Assembly: GCA_000434055.1 (NCBI GenBank)
Contig: HF999625.1
Span: forward strand, 18,078 to 63,602
Origin: Ruminococcus sp. CAG:488
GTDB taxonomy: Bacteria; Bacillota; Clostridia; Oscillospirales; Acutalibacteraceae
Length of the DNA: 45,525 nt
Reading direction: 5' to 3'
This document shows, piece after piece, positions 1-7,086 of this stretch. The notes beneath the pieces are model-generated. The model was not told the origin of the DNA, did not search any database, and saw only the letters and a program-made list of their open reading frames with translations. The translations under genes were made by a program, and so were the position numbers. Numbering within the stretch: the stretch's first letter is position 1; the number at the start of each line of letters is the position of its first letter.

Positions 1-514
1 AATTCTTCTCGAGACACACAAGCTGTACGCCGTCAATGCCGTTGAACACACATGGAACTATCGAAACCTCGGTATAGCCGAGCTTTTTATATAGACTGCG
101 TGCGGCAGTGTTCCTCGCATTGGTGTCCATTCTGAGATAAGGACATCCGTTTTCAAGCGCATATTTTTCATAGAAATCGACAAATGCCGTTCCGTAGCCC
201 TTTCCCTTAGCTTTAGGCGAAACGACAAGCGCATGAAGCACCATAACCTCATCGTCAGGTGCATCGGCAGTCCAGAGTGCATCGGCATATTCGGGCACCT
301 GTTCTTTGTTTATCCTCGCGGCAGCAACTATTGTTCCGTTAATTTCTTCAACAAACATATCTCCTGCCGCAATTGCAATTTCTGCTGTCTTCCTTGTCGG
401 ATAAATATTTCTTATCCAGCCTATTGTAACCAGCCCTGCCTCTTCCGAGTCGTGAATTTCATTATAAATTTCACTGATACGGTCAATGTCTTTCTTTGTA
501 GCTTTTCTGAACAT
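1..514 (-). CDS. GNAT family N-acetyltransferase (partial, 3' end off the window)
   Basis: The reverse strand reads MFRKATKKDIDRISEIYNEI and stays open to the window edge, so the C-terminus is missing. The pattern fits the GNAT fold, which transfers acetyl from acetyl-CoA to an amine: a beta strand near VMVLHALVVSP, the acetyl-CoA loop KAKGKGYGTAFV (Q/RxxGxG/A type), then RMDTNARNTAARSLYKKLGY as the C-terminal motif. The substrate cannot be read from sequence; the protein is probably cytoplasmic. An in-frame ATG at 523 exists, but the GAAAGG ribosome site lies only 1 nt from it and 10 nt from the ATG at 514, so 514 is preferred. The gene follows the radical SAM gene on the same strand with a terminator hairpin between them and no clear promoter of its own. 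Confidence 0.85.
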   Translation of the reverse strand, partial: MFRKATKKDIDRISEIYNEIHDSEEAGLVTIGWIRNIYPTRKTAEIAIAAGDMFVEEINGTIVAAARINKEQVPEYADALWTADAPDDEVMVLHALVVSPKAKGKGYGTAFVDFYEKYALENGCPYLRMDTNARNTAARSLYKKLGYTEVSIVPCVFNGIDGVQLVCLEKN

Positions 515-530
515 AAATTTCATGCCTTTC

Positions 531-562
531 AAAAAAATCGCCCGTCTGAAACGGACGATTTT
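531..562 (-). terminator. Rho-independent terminator after the radical SAM gene
   Basis: A 12-bp stem (534-545 with 551-562, one G-T pair) with a 5-nt loop is followed on the minus strand by seven T residues (537 down to 531). It starts a few bases after the radical SAM stop codon and its T-tract abuts the ribosome binding site of the GNAT gene, so downstream expression would need readthrough. Confidence 0.85.
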
Positions 563-568
563 CTATAT

Positions 569-2002
569 TTATCTTACCAAATCGTCAAGCTTTTCTTTCA
601 TGGCCTGCTCGGTATCACGGTAATATTGCGTTTTAGGATTAGGATGCTTGTTTTCCGCCCAAAGCTTGTCCGCCTGTTCCTTCCATGCGGCGGCGAATTT
701 ATCGCACTTTGCGCAAAGATGTTCAACACCTTCCTGATTTTCAAGGTCGGTCGATTTTGCGCCTGTCTGCTTAATCATCTTCCTGAGATATTCGGGGTTC
801 TCAAGCATCGGGCACGGACGCAGATGGTTATCATTGAACGGCTGATTGTGATAATAGCTCATAAACAGCGGATTTCTCAAAGCCTCAAGAATCGTATGTG
901 TTCTGATATTTGAATCAGAAAAATGAATGAATACGCAAGGCTCAATGTCACCGGCGGAATTGATGTGGAAATAGTTTCTGCCGCCTGCGATACAACCGCC
1001 GACATATTCGCCGTCATCCTGGAAGTCCATTACAAATAACGGCTTGCCGGTTTTGCCGTTTCGCATCTTTTTGAGCCAGAAATACATATGCGTTCTCTGC
1101 TCAGGGGTGGGAATAAGCTGCTCAACAGCTCCCGTGCCGACCGGCATATAATTAAAGTAAAGTGCAAATTTTGCACCTTTTTCAATCATCAAATCAATAA
1201 ATTCGTCACTTGTTACCTTATCGACATTCTGCGAGGTGTAGCAAATCGAAAGACCGTAAATGCACTTATTCTTTTTGAGAAGCTCCATTGCTTTAATGGT
1301 TCTCTCGTAAGCTCCCTTGCCGCGGCGGGAATCGTTTGACTCCTCAGAACCTTCGATGCTGAGCGCAAGAGTAAGATTACCGACATCCTTCATGTCGTCG
1401 CAGAATTTTTGGTCGATCAATGTTGCGTTTGTATAAGCAAGGAACGTGCAGTTTTTATGCTCACGGCAAAGGCGCAGAATATCGTTTTTTCTGATAAGCG
1501 GTTCGCCGCCCGTAAACATATAAAGGTGAGTTCCGAGCTCCACACCTTGATTGATAACGTTGTTTATTTCATCATATGTGAGATTGAGTTTGTGACCGTA
1601 TTCAGCCGCCCAACAGCCCTTGCAGTTCATATTACATGCGCTTGTCGGGTCAATGAGCATAAGCCACGGAATGTTACACTTATACTTTTCGCGGTTGGCT
1701 CTTACGGCTCTTGTTCCATGGAGACCCGCACCGAGAACGAAAGACAAAAACATCTTTTTGAGATAGCCCCTGTCAATATCCTTGAGCAGATTCATCGCAT
1801 AGGTATTCCAAACATTATCATCGTCGCTGATCGCATCGCGGAAGCCCTTAAATGTCTTTTCGGGAAATGTTTTTCCGGCAAATTTTTCGGCAAGACCGAT
1901 AAGCTTGAGAATATTCTTTTTCGGATCCTTGTCAACGTATTTCAGCACTCTGTCCAGCAGAAATCCCACGCCTGCACGTTGAATATTTTCTTTCAGTAAC
2001 AT
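569..2002 (-). CDS. Radical SAM protein with C-terminal SPASM-like cysteine region
   Basis: This 477-residue protein has the radical SAM cluster motif CNMNCKGC at about residues 123-130 (CxxxCxxC, binding the 4Fe-4S cluster that cleaves S-adenosylmethionine), followed by the SAM-binding GGEP at about 165-168. The C-terminal third has further cysteines (GGCIAGGRNYFHIN, EPCVFIHF, RPCPMLENPEYL, CAKCDKF), as in SPASM/twitch proteins that hold auxiliary clusters. The N-terminal 100 residues are helical and not recognised. The longest frame starts at a GTG (2017) that overlaps the likely ribosome site GAGGT; ATG at 2002 sits 8 nt downstream and is preferred. No peptide substrate gene is evident nearby, so the reaction is unknown. 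The class call is firm. Confidence 0.9.
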   Translation of the reverse strand: MLLKENIQRAGVGFLLDRVLKYVDKDPKKNILKLIGLAEKFAGKTFPEKTFKGFRDAISDDDNVWNTYAMNLLKDIDRGYLKKMFLSFVLGAGLHGTRAVRANREKYKCNIPWLMLIDPTSACNMNCKGCWAAEYGHKLNLTYDEINNVINQGVELGTHLYMFTGGEPLIRKNDILRLCREHKNCTFLAYTNATLIDQKFCDDMKDVGNLTLALSIEGSEESNDSRRGKGAYERTIKAMELLKKNKCIYGLSICYTSQNVDKVTSDEFIDLMIEKGAKFALYFNYMPVGTGAVEQLIPTPEQRTHMYFWLKKMRNGKTGKPLFVMDFQDDGEYVGGCIAGGRNYFHINSAGDIEPCVFIHFSDSNIRTHTILEALRNPLFMSYYHNQPFNDNHLRPCPMLENPEYLRKMIKQTGAKSTDLENQEGVEHLCAKCDKFAAAWKEQADKLWAENKHPNPKTQYYRDTEQAMKEKLDDLVR

Positions 2003-2034
2003 TTCGCTGTACCTCACTACTAAAATTGATATTT

Positions 2035-2063
2035 ATTGTCTCACATTTTCTTTATAAAGTCAA
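2035..2063 (-). promoter_or_regulatory. Putative sigma-A promoter for the radical SAM gene
   Basis: On the minus strand TTGACT (2058-2063) is separated by 17 bp from GACAAT (2035-2040), about 33 bp before the ATG at 2002. The -10 matches consensus at four of six bases. Confidence 0.5.
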
Positions 2064-2184
2064 CCGAGATTAGAAATAAATCTAACTTATTCGACACTTT
2101 GTCTATAAAATGTCAATCATGTTGCTTTTTTACCTGTCATTCATACAATTAACAGTCTAATATAAAAAGTATTTTTCCATATTG

Positions 2185-2213
2185 TTGACATTAAATCCGT
2201 GTTTTGATAAAAT
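2185..2213 (+). promoter_or_regulatory. Sigma-A promoter for the acyltransferase gene
   Basis: TTGACA (2185-2190), a 17-bp spacer and TAAAAT (2208-2213) lie just upstream of GGAGGG and the ATG at 2234. The promoter overlaps the in-frame TTG at 2204, which argues against that codon as the start. Confidence 0.8.
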
Positions 2214-2233
2214 TTAAACACTTGGAGGGTTTT

Positions 2234-3376
2234 ATGATGACGGAAACAAAAAATAATGAAAGAGTTTTTACAAATAGACGTGAACGAAATTATGGTATAG
2301 ATCTGCTCAGAATAGTTTCTATGATTATGGTCACGATATTACATTTCTCCGGATATGGCGGATTTTTAGGTACCCCTGAAAACGGACTGTCATACTATGT
2401 GCTTTCTTTGATTATGGTTATATGCTATGGTGCAGTGGACATTTTCGCAATTATTTCCGGTTTTGTTATGTATAATTCCACCGTCAAATACACAAAAATT
2501 ATTAATTTATGGTTTCAAGTTGTTTTTTATTCATATATATTGTTGATACTTGACAAACAAATATTTCATAGACCTATCAATATTTTAAATGTGTTGAGCG
2601 CATCTTTTCCTGTTACAATTTCAGATAATCTATGGTATTTCGCGGCATATTTTATTATGTTCTTTTTTATTCCGCTGTATAATAAAATTATAAGCAGTTT
2701 TGCAAATGGCTTTTTATTTAATTATATAATAATTTGTTTTGCTATTTTATTTATTCCAACCAATATAAGCATTCTTGGTTTGCTTGACGGATACAGTTTT
2801 TTATGGCTTTCCCTTTGTTATCTTATCGGAGCATTTATAAAAAAGAACGAGAATTTTTTCAACAGTATCTCTAATCGTATATATGTCGTAATAATTATTG
2901 TTGGAATGTTGATAACGTATTGCTGTTATATGCCTGTTTGGGATAATATAAATATATTTATCAATTATTCGCCAAAAGATATTTTAGAAAAATACAATTC
3001 ATTAACTGTTTTATTGCCTTCTATCTCTTTTCTTATGCTTTTCAGCAGAATGAATATCAAACGAGGCAAGAGGATAATCAGGTTTTTTTCATCCACGTCA
3101 TTTAGTGTATATATAATCCAATGTCTCCCATTCACATGGAATAACATTATTACTAAATTACACACATTTTTTAATGCTCCGACTGCGTTGGAAAAGATTG
3201 GTATTGTGCTCGGAGTTTCAGTTATGTTTTATCTTGCAGCTTCGCTTGTTGATTCCCTGCGAATTCAACTTTTTAGGCTTTTGCATATTGATATGTTTAT
3301 TAATTTGATTTGTAAGCTGTTCAGTAAAATTATAAATGCGATAAAATGGCAAATAAAAAAACATATTAAAGATTGA
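2234..3376 (+). CDS. Acyltransferase 3 family integral membrane protein
   Basis: The 380-residue product opens with GIDLLRIVSMIMVTILHFSG, the usual first segment of the acyltransferase 3 (OafA/NodX-like) family, including its conserved membrane His. About ten hydrophobic segments follow, including WYFAAYFIMFFFIPLYNK and the late segment SFSVYIIQCLPFTW. Relatives O-acetylate or acylate cell-surface sugars; the acceptor here is unknown. GGAGGG at 2224-2229 serves ATG 2234 or 2237, the latter having the better 8-nt spacing. The gene is visibly more AT-rich than its neighbours, with many AAT, ATA and TTT codons, and is bounded by its own promoter, so lateral acquisition is possible. No related glycan genes adjoin it. 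Confidence 0.85.
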   Translation: MMTETKNNERVFTNRRERNYGIDLLRIVSMIMVTILHFSGYGGFLGTPENGLSYYVLSLIMVICYGAVDIFAIISGFVMYNSTVKYTKIINLWFQVVFYSYILLILDKQIFHRPINILNVLSASFPVTISDNLWYFAAYFIMFFFIPLYNKIISSFANGFLFNYIIICFAILFIPTNISILGLLDGYSFLWLSLCYLIGAFIKKNENFFNSISNRIYVVIIIVGMLITYCCYMPVWDNINIFINYSPKDILEKYNSLTVLLPSISFLMLFSRMNIKRGKRIIRFFSSTSFSVYIIQCLPFTWNNIITKLHTFFNAPTALEKIGIVLGVSVMFYLAASLVDSLRIQLFRLLHIDMFINLICKLFSKIINAIKWQIKKHIKD

Positions 3377-3463
3377 TATAATGACGTATTATACAGCATG
3401 TTGTTTTGATACATCTTTTTGTGTGATTTGTCATAATTTTTCATGGTCATCTAAACCTTTATG

Positions 3464-3492
3464 TTGACTTTAAATTTTTGTTGGTGTATAAT
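3464..3492 (+). promoter_or_regulatory. Sigma-A promoter for the secreted metallophosphoesterase
   Basis: TTGACT (3464-3469), a 17-bp spacer and TATAAT (3487-3492). The start of transcription is expected near 3499, giving a leader of about 30 nt with GGAGG at 3516-3520. Confidence 0.8.
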
Positions 3493-3528
3493 TAAGCTAC
3501 AAAATTATTTTTTTCGGAGGTTAAAACA

Positions 3529-4713
3529 ATGAAAAAAGTCATAAGTATTCTTCTCTCGGTTGTTATGATTGTCCTCCTTGCTGTCCCGAGCTTTGCGGCG
3601 ATCAGCACCGACACGGCATTCAAGTTCAACTCAGACGGAAAATTTAAGATCATGATGATCAACGACACACAGGATGTTATTCTCAAGGACGTTCTCCAGG
3701 CAAGCTACCTCAAGAAGATTGCCGAAAAGGAAAAGCCCGACCTCATTGTTATGGCAGGCGACCTTCTCACAGACTTCTTCCCGGGCGCAACCAAGGCTCA
3801 GCTCAAGAAGTGCCTTACTCAGGCTCTTGACGGCGTCAACGCCCTCGGAGTACCTTTCGTAGCTACCTTCGGCAATCACGACCATGACTGGGAGGAGATC
3901 TTCCCGCTTGAGGAGCAGATGGAGGTTTACAAGTCATATTCCAACTGCGCAATCGTTAATAACGGTTGTGACATAGGTACATTTTATATTCCCGTTAAGT
4001 CGTCCGACGGTAAGAAAATTCCTCTTAACATCTATGTTATGGACTCCAACAATAAGGTTAAGGGCGAAGGTCTTCTTACAGGTTATCAGGGACTCAAGCC
4101 TGAGCAGGTTCAGTGGTATAAGGATACCCGTGACGGACTCAAGGCAGCTACAGGCAGCTATGTTCCTTCTCTTGTTTTCCAGCATGTTCCCGTTAAGGAA
4201 ATCTATCAGTTTATTGATAAGGTTCCGTTCAATGCAGATCATACAGACTGTGTCTTCGGTCTTGACGACGGTCAGTGGTACAAGCTCAACGATAAAGCTA
4301 CAAGCGGCGTTCTCGGTGAGGTTCCGTGTTCGGAATCCGTAAACGGCAACACAGGCGAGTATGAAGCATGGCTTGAGCATAAAGAGATTATCGGTGCTTT
4401 CTTCGCACATGACCACGTTAACAACTTCATGGGCGTTACGGACGAGGGAATCACTCTCGGCTACAACGGCGGTTCAGGCTTCAGCACATACGGCAGAGGC
4501 GGCGACCGTTCGGCAAGAATTTTTGAGATTGACGAGAACGATGTAAGAAATTACGAAACTCATCTTGTAACATATAATGATGTTGCATCTAAGCCGATAA
4601 ATTACTACATCATGGATCTCTTCTCACCTGTTATCGCAACATGGATCGGCAGAATTATTGATATCGTTTGCCCGAAGTTCATTAAGGATATCATTGCTAA
4701 CAAGCAGAAATAA
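3529..4713 (+). CDS. Secreted calcineurin-like metallophosphoesterase
   Basis: The 394-residue protein begins with a signal peptide (KK, hydrophobic core, cleavage near SFAA at 21-24). Metallophosphoesterase motifs follow in order: INDTQD around D46 (the usual DxH is D-x-Q here), AGDLL with D78, GNHD at 115-118, H219 in FQHVPV and H294/H296 in FAHDHVNNF. These bind a two-metal centre that hydrolyses phosphoesters. The domain resembles the purple acid phosphatase/Dcr2-type group seen in secreted bacterial enzymes; the substrate is unknown. The last 30 residues form a hydrophobic, Lys-ended segment (IATWIGRIIDIV) that could hold the protein at the membrane. GGAGG lies 8 nt before the ATG. The gene appears monocistronic, facing the Cys-rich gene across a shared terminator. 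Confidence 0.9.
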   Translation: MKKVISILLSVVMIVLLAVPSFAAISTDTAFKFNSDGKFKIMMINDTQDVILKDVLQASYLKKIAEKEKPDLIVMAGDLLTDFFPGATKAQLKKCLTQALDGVNALGVPFVATFGNHDHDWEEIFPLEEQMEVYKSYSNCAIVNNGCDIGTFYIPVKSSDGKKIPLNIYVMDSNNKVKGEGLLTGYQGLKPEQVQWYKDTRDGLKAATGSYVPSLVFQHVPVKEIYQFIDKVPFNADHTDCVFGLDDGQWYKLNDKATSGVLGEVPCSESVNGNTGEYEAWLEHKEIIGAFFAHDHVNNFMGVTDEGITLGYNGGSGFSTYGRGGDRSARIFEIDENDVRNYETHLVTYNDVASKPINYYIMDLFSPVIATWIGRIIDIVCPKFIKDIIANKQK

Positions 4714-4767
4714 GGTTAAATAAAACGACTTTCACCCTTAATGTGAACAGTCCGACATAACAAAGCG

Positions 4768-4825
4768 AAAAGCTATAATCCGCATATCAGCGATTTCAAC
4801 AAGCTGAATGTGAATTATAGCTTTT
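4768..4825. terminator. Long bidirectional terminator hairpin between convergent genes
   Basis: A perfect 12-bp inverted repeat (4768-4779 with 4814-4825) continues inwards with further pairs, CAGC (4788-4791) with GCTG (4803-4806) among them, giving a hairpin of about 58 nt. T-rich sequence follows on the plus side and a short T run on the minus side. It lies between the stop codons of the metallophosphoesterase and the Cys-rich gene. Confidence 0.7.
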
Positions 4826-4835
4826 GTGTTTTATT

Positions 4836-5051
4836 TTATTCTTCTGTCGGGCAATAATCCGGATCGCAGAATTCAGGAAAACAGCCGAGAAACCAATTAC
4901 ACTCATCACAGCAAATTTCATGGTCGGAGTGCATACCGTTGCCCTCACAGGTTTCGGGGCGACATGGAGTCAGCACTGCTCCCGTTTCATCAACAACCTT
5001 TTCCGGAATATCTTCCTCTGAGTTAAAGACATAGTCGTAGAGATCAATCAT
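4836..5051 (-). CDS. Small acidic cysteine-rich protein, unknown function
   Basis: The 71-residue product starts MIDLYDYVFNSEED and contains eight cysteines (C30, C35, C47, C48, C51, C57, C62, C67) and two histidines (H41, H44) in its second half. It is strongly acidic, with no signal peptide or membrane segment. The CX4C, CCX2C and X5CX4CX4C spacing suggests metal or Fe-S binding, or a disulfide-knotted fold; this is inference and I do not recognise a named family. A longer in-frame start at 5126 would begin in the hairpins upstream and is rejected. The ATG at 5051 is preceded by CGGGGGA (5060-5066), a modest ribosome site. The gene lies directly behind a structured RNA and a terminator hairpin, suggesting control by premature termination. 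Confidence 0.65.
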   Translation of the reverse strand: MIDLYDYVFNSEEDIPEKVVDETGAVLTPCRPETCEGNGMHSDHEICCDECNWFLGCFPEFCDPDYCPTEE

Positions 5052-5071
5052 TTTATTATCCCCCGAAAAAT

Positions 5072-5098
5072 AAAAAGTGCGCAGCCGAAGCCACGCAC
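5072..5098 (-). terminator. UUCG-loop terminator hairpin upstream of the Cys-rich gene (copy B)
   Basis: On the minus strand GTGCGTGGC-TTCG-GCTGCGCAC forms a 9-bp stem with two G-T pairs and a stable TTCG tetraloop (5098 to 5077), followed by TTTTT (5076-5072). It is 21 nt before the ATG at 5051. Together with its flanks, 33 bases are identical to the terminator at 5283-5309. Confidence 0.85.
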
Positions 5099-5230
5099 AA
5101 AAAATACACGGCTTGATTGCTACCACACAAAGTTACAGTTCTAAACCAAAAGCATAGAAAAGTAAGCCGGTATTTTTATCTATTCCGGCTACGCAATTTG
5201 GTTTAGCTTCTATATGAACTTTGTGTGGTA
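5072..5230 (-). ncRNA. Candidate structured RNA or attenuator leader (nested three-tier palindrome plus terminator)
   Basis: Transcription from the promoter at 5236-5264 should start near 5229. The DNA then shows three nested inverted repeats: 16 bp perfect (5119-5134 with 5217-5232), 10 bp perfect (5141-5150 with 5197-5206), and 6 bp (5165-5170 with 5185-5190) around a 14-nt loop. A further pairing of 5189-5194 with 5152-5157 is complete only on the minus-strand RNA, where it uses a G-U pair, which supports that strand. The RNA ends in the UUCG terminator at 5072-5098. It could be a free-standing small RNA of about 158 nt or the regulatory leader of the Cys-rich gene. I do not recognise a known riboswitch or 6S class. 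Confidence 0.6.
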
Positions 5231-5235
5231 GCTGT

Positions 5236-5264
5236 ATTATATCATATTGACAGATGTTTTTCAA
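5236..5264 (-). promoter_or_regulatory. Sigma-A promoter for the structured RNA / Cys-rich gene
   Basis: On the minus strand TTGAAA (5259-5264), a 17-bp spacer and TATAAT (5236-5241). The expected start point falls at the first bases of the 16-bp terminal stem. Confidence 0.8.
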
Positions 5265-5282
5265 CTGTTTGTAACGTAAAAC

Positions 5283-5309
5283 AAAAAGTGCGCAGCCGAA
5301 GCCACGCAC
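5283..5309 (-). terminator. UUCG-loop terminator of the OGG/ABC exporter operon (copy A)
   Basis: The same 22-bp hairpin as at 5077-5098, here at 5288-5309, followed on the minus strand by TTTTT (5287-5283). It lies 29 bp past the stop codon of the last exporter gene. Confidence 0.85.
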
Positions 5310-5337
5310 AAAAAAGAACGGTTAAATTTTTGTTTTG

Positions 5338-7086
5338 TTATTCTGTCACGGCGAACTGGCTGTTGTAAAGGTCATAGTAAAAGCCGTGCTTTTCAAGCAA
5401 CTGTTCGTGCGTACCCTGCTCGATGATCTGACCCTTGTTCATAACAAGAATGATGTCCGATTCACGGATCGTCGAAAGTCGGTGAGCAACAACAAAGCAC
5501 GTCCTGCCCTTCATCATTCGTGCAAAGGTTTTCTGAATTCTAATCTCGGTGTGGCTGTCGATTGACGATGTCGCTTCATCGAGAATAAGCATCGGCGGCA
5601 GATTGAGCAAAACTCTCGTTATGCAAAGCAGCTGCTTTTGTCCTTGAGAGAGAGAGCCGCCGTTTTCACCGAGAACCGTGTCATAGCCGTCGGGCAAGCG
5701 CTTTATAAAGCTGTGAGCGTGCGTAAGCTTTGCGGCGGCAATGATTTCCTCATCCGTTGCGTCGGTATTTGAATATGCGATATTCTCCCTGACCGTGCCC
5801 GATTTAAGCCATGTTTCCTGGAGCACCATGCCGAAGTTTTTACGCAATGATTTTCTTGTGAAATCCATTGAATTTTCGCCGTCAACCTTGATCATTCCGC
5901 TGTCGGGATCATAGAAACGCATAAGAAGATTGATAAGCGTACTCTTGCCGCAGCCCGTCGGTCCGACGATTGCAACACGCTGACCGGGCTTTGCACTGAT
6001 GCTGAGATTTTTGATGAGCTCCTTGCTTTTATCGTATGAGAAAGAAACATTTTCAAACTCAACCTTGCCGTTTGCCTTTTCAAGCTCCTTCGCATTGTAG
6101 CAGTCGGGAAGCTGTTCCTTTTCGTCAATGAGTTCAAAGACTCTTGCCGCCGAAGCGAGGGCATTCTGAAGCTCCGTGACAACGCCCGAAATCTCGTTGA
6201 ACGGCTTCGTATACTGCGTTGCATAGCTGAGAAAGCAGCTAAGCTGACCGACCGTAAGTCTGCCTGCAATGGCTGAGAGAGCACCGAAGGCGCCTACACC
6301 CGCATAAACAAGGGCATTGATAAGTCTTGTTGACGGATTGACCATTGAGGAGAAGAACGACGCTTTAAGACTGTATCTTGTGAGTCTGTCGTTTATCTCG
6401 TCAAACTTTTCTTCCGAAGCATCCTCACGGCTGAATGCCTTGACAAGCTTCTGATTGCCGACCATCTCGTTGATATGCGTTGTAATTTCGCCTCTTGTTT
6501 CTGACTGCTTTTGGAACATCGAGTAGGTTCTTTTCGCAATGAACGAAGCAACGAAAAGAGAAAGAGGCGTGAGGAGAACGACAATAAGCGCGATTTTTAC
6601 ATTGACGGAAAACATAAAAATCAATGTGCCGAGAATTGTTATAACACCCGTAAAAAACTGGGTAAAGCCCATCAGCAGACCGTCCGAGAGCTGATCTATA
6701 TCAGTAATAATTCGGCTGACGATATCTCCGTGCTCGTGAGAGTCGATATATGATATGTCAAGTTTTTGCAAATGGCGGAATGCCTGAACACGCAGATCCT
6801 TAACAACCCTGTATGTTATGCGATTGTTTATGATGTTCATTATCCACTGAGCCAGAGCCGTTATGCCGATAATTACTGCGGTTTTAGCAAGAATTGCAAT
6901 AATCCCCTCAATATCTACCTGACCCTTTCCGAGAGCAAGATCGACCGCATTACCGAACAAAATCGGTGCATAAAGCTGAGTTGCAACGACTACAACAGCC
7001 AAAAGCAAGGAAAGAAGTACAAGAAATTTATATTTTTCAATGAGCTTGAGCAGGCGGCGGAATGTACCTTTGTTGTTATTCTTCAT
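5338..7086 (-). CDS. ABC exporter half-transporter (catalytic-site NBD), ATP-binding/permease
   Basis: 582 residues: an N-terminal exporter-type membrane domain of about six helices (1-320), then a nucleotide-binding domain. Walker A is GPTGCGKS at 375-382, the signature LSQGQ at 479-483, Walker B MLILDE with catalytic E504, and the switch histidine is H535 in VVAHRLS. This half therefore has the intact Walker B Glu and His. Its start codon directly abuts the stop of the upstream half (TAAATG), with GGAGG inside that gene's end, so the two are translationally coupled. Together they form a heterodimeric exporter like BmrCD, LmrCD or TM287/288; such pumps move drugs, lipids or peptides, and the substrate cannot be told here. 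Confidence 0.92.
   Translation of the reverse strand: MKNNNKGTFRRLLKLIEKYKFLVLLSLLLAVVVVATQLYAPILFGNAVDLALGKGQVDIEGIIAILAKTAVIIGITALAQWIMNIINNRITYRVVKDLRVQAFRHLQKLDISYIDSHEHGDIVSRIITDIDQLSDGLLMGFTQFFTGVITILGTLIFMFSVNVKIALIVVLLTPLSLFVASFIAKRTYSMFQKQSETRGEITTHINEMVGNQKLVKAFSREDASEEKFDEINDRLTRYSLKASFFSSMVNPSTRLINALVYAGVGAFGALSAIAGRLTVGQLSCFLSYATQYTKPFNEISGVVTELQNALASAARVFELIDEKEQLPDCYNAKELEKANGKVEFENVSFSYDKSKELIKNLSISAKPGQRVAIVGPTGCGKSTLINLLMRFYDPDSGMIKVDGENSMDFTRKSLRKNFGMVLQETWLKSGTVRENIAYSNTDATDEEIIAAAKLTHAHSFIKRLPDGYDTVLGENGGSLSQGQKQLLCITRVLLNLPPMLILDEATSSIDSHTEIRIQKTFARMMKGRTCFVVAHRLSTIRESDIILVMNKGQIIEQGTHEQLLEKHGFYYDLYNSQFAVTE

Noticed and set aside
233..913. Long plus-strand frame opposite the GNAT and radical SAM genes
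   Set aside because: It is an antisense shadow of two genes with clear family motifs; it lacks a ribosome site and resembles no protein family I know.
2204..2233. TTG 2204 as the acyltransferase start
   Set aside because: The codon lies in the promoter spacer just before the -10 box, and a proper GGAGGG with ATG follows at 2234.
5052..5126. N-terminal extension of the Cys-rich protein to 5126
   Set aside because: It would read through the terminator hairpin and T-tract; the ATG at 5051 has its own G-rich ribosome site.
5072..5232. 6S RNA or a known riboswitch class
   Set aside because: The nested stems lack the large central bubble of 6S RNA, and no T-box, S-box, TPP, cobalamin or PreQ1 consensus was recognised.
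5119..5232. Insertion sequence or MITE
   Set aside because: There are inverted arms but no target-site duplication directly outside them, and the promoter and terminator placement fits an RNA gene better. Only a genome-wide copy search can settle it.
5077..5309. CRISPR-like direct repeats
   Set aside because: Only two copies exist, about 190 bp apart, and each is a terminator hairpin at the end of a transcript.
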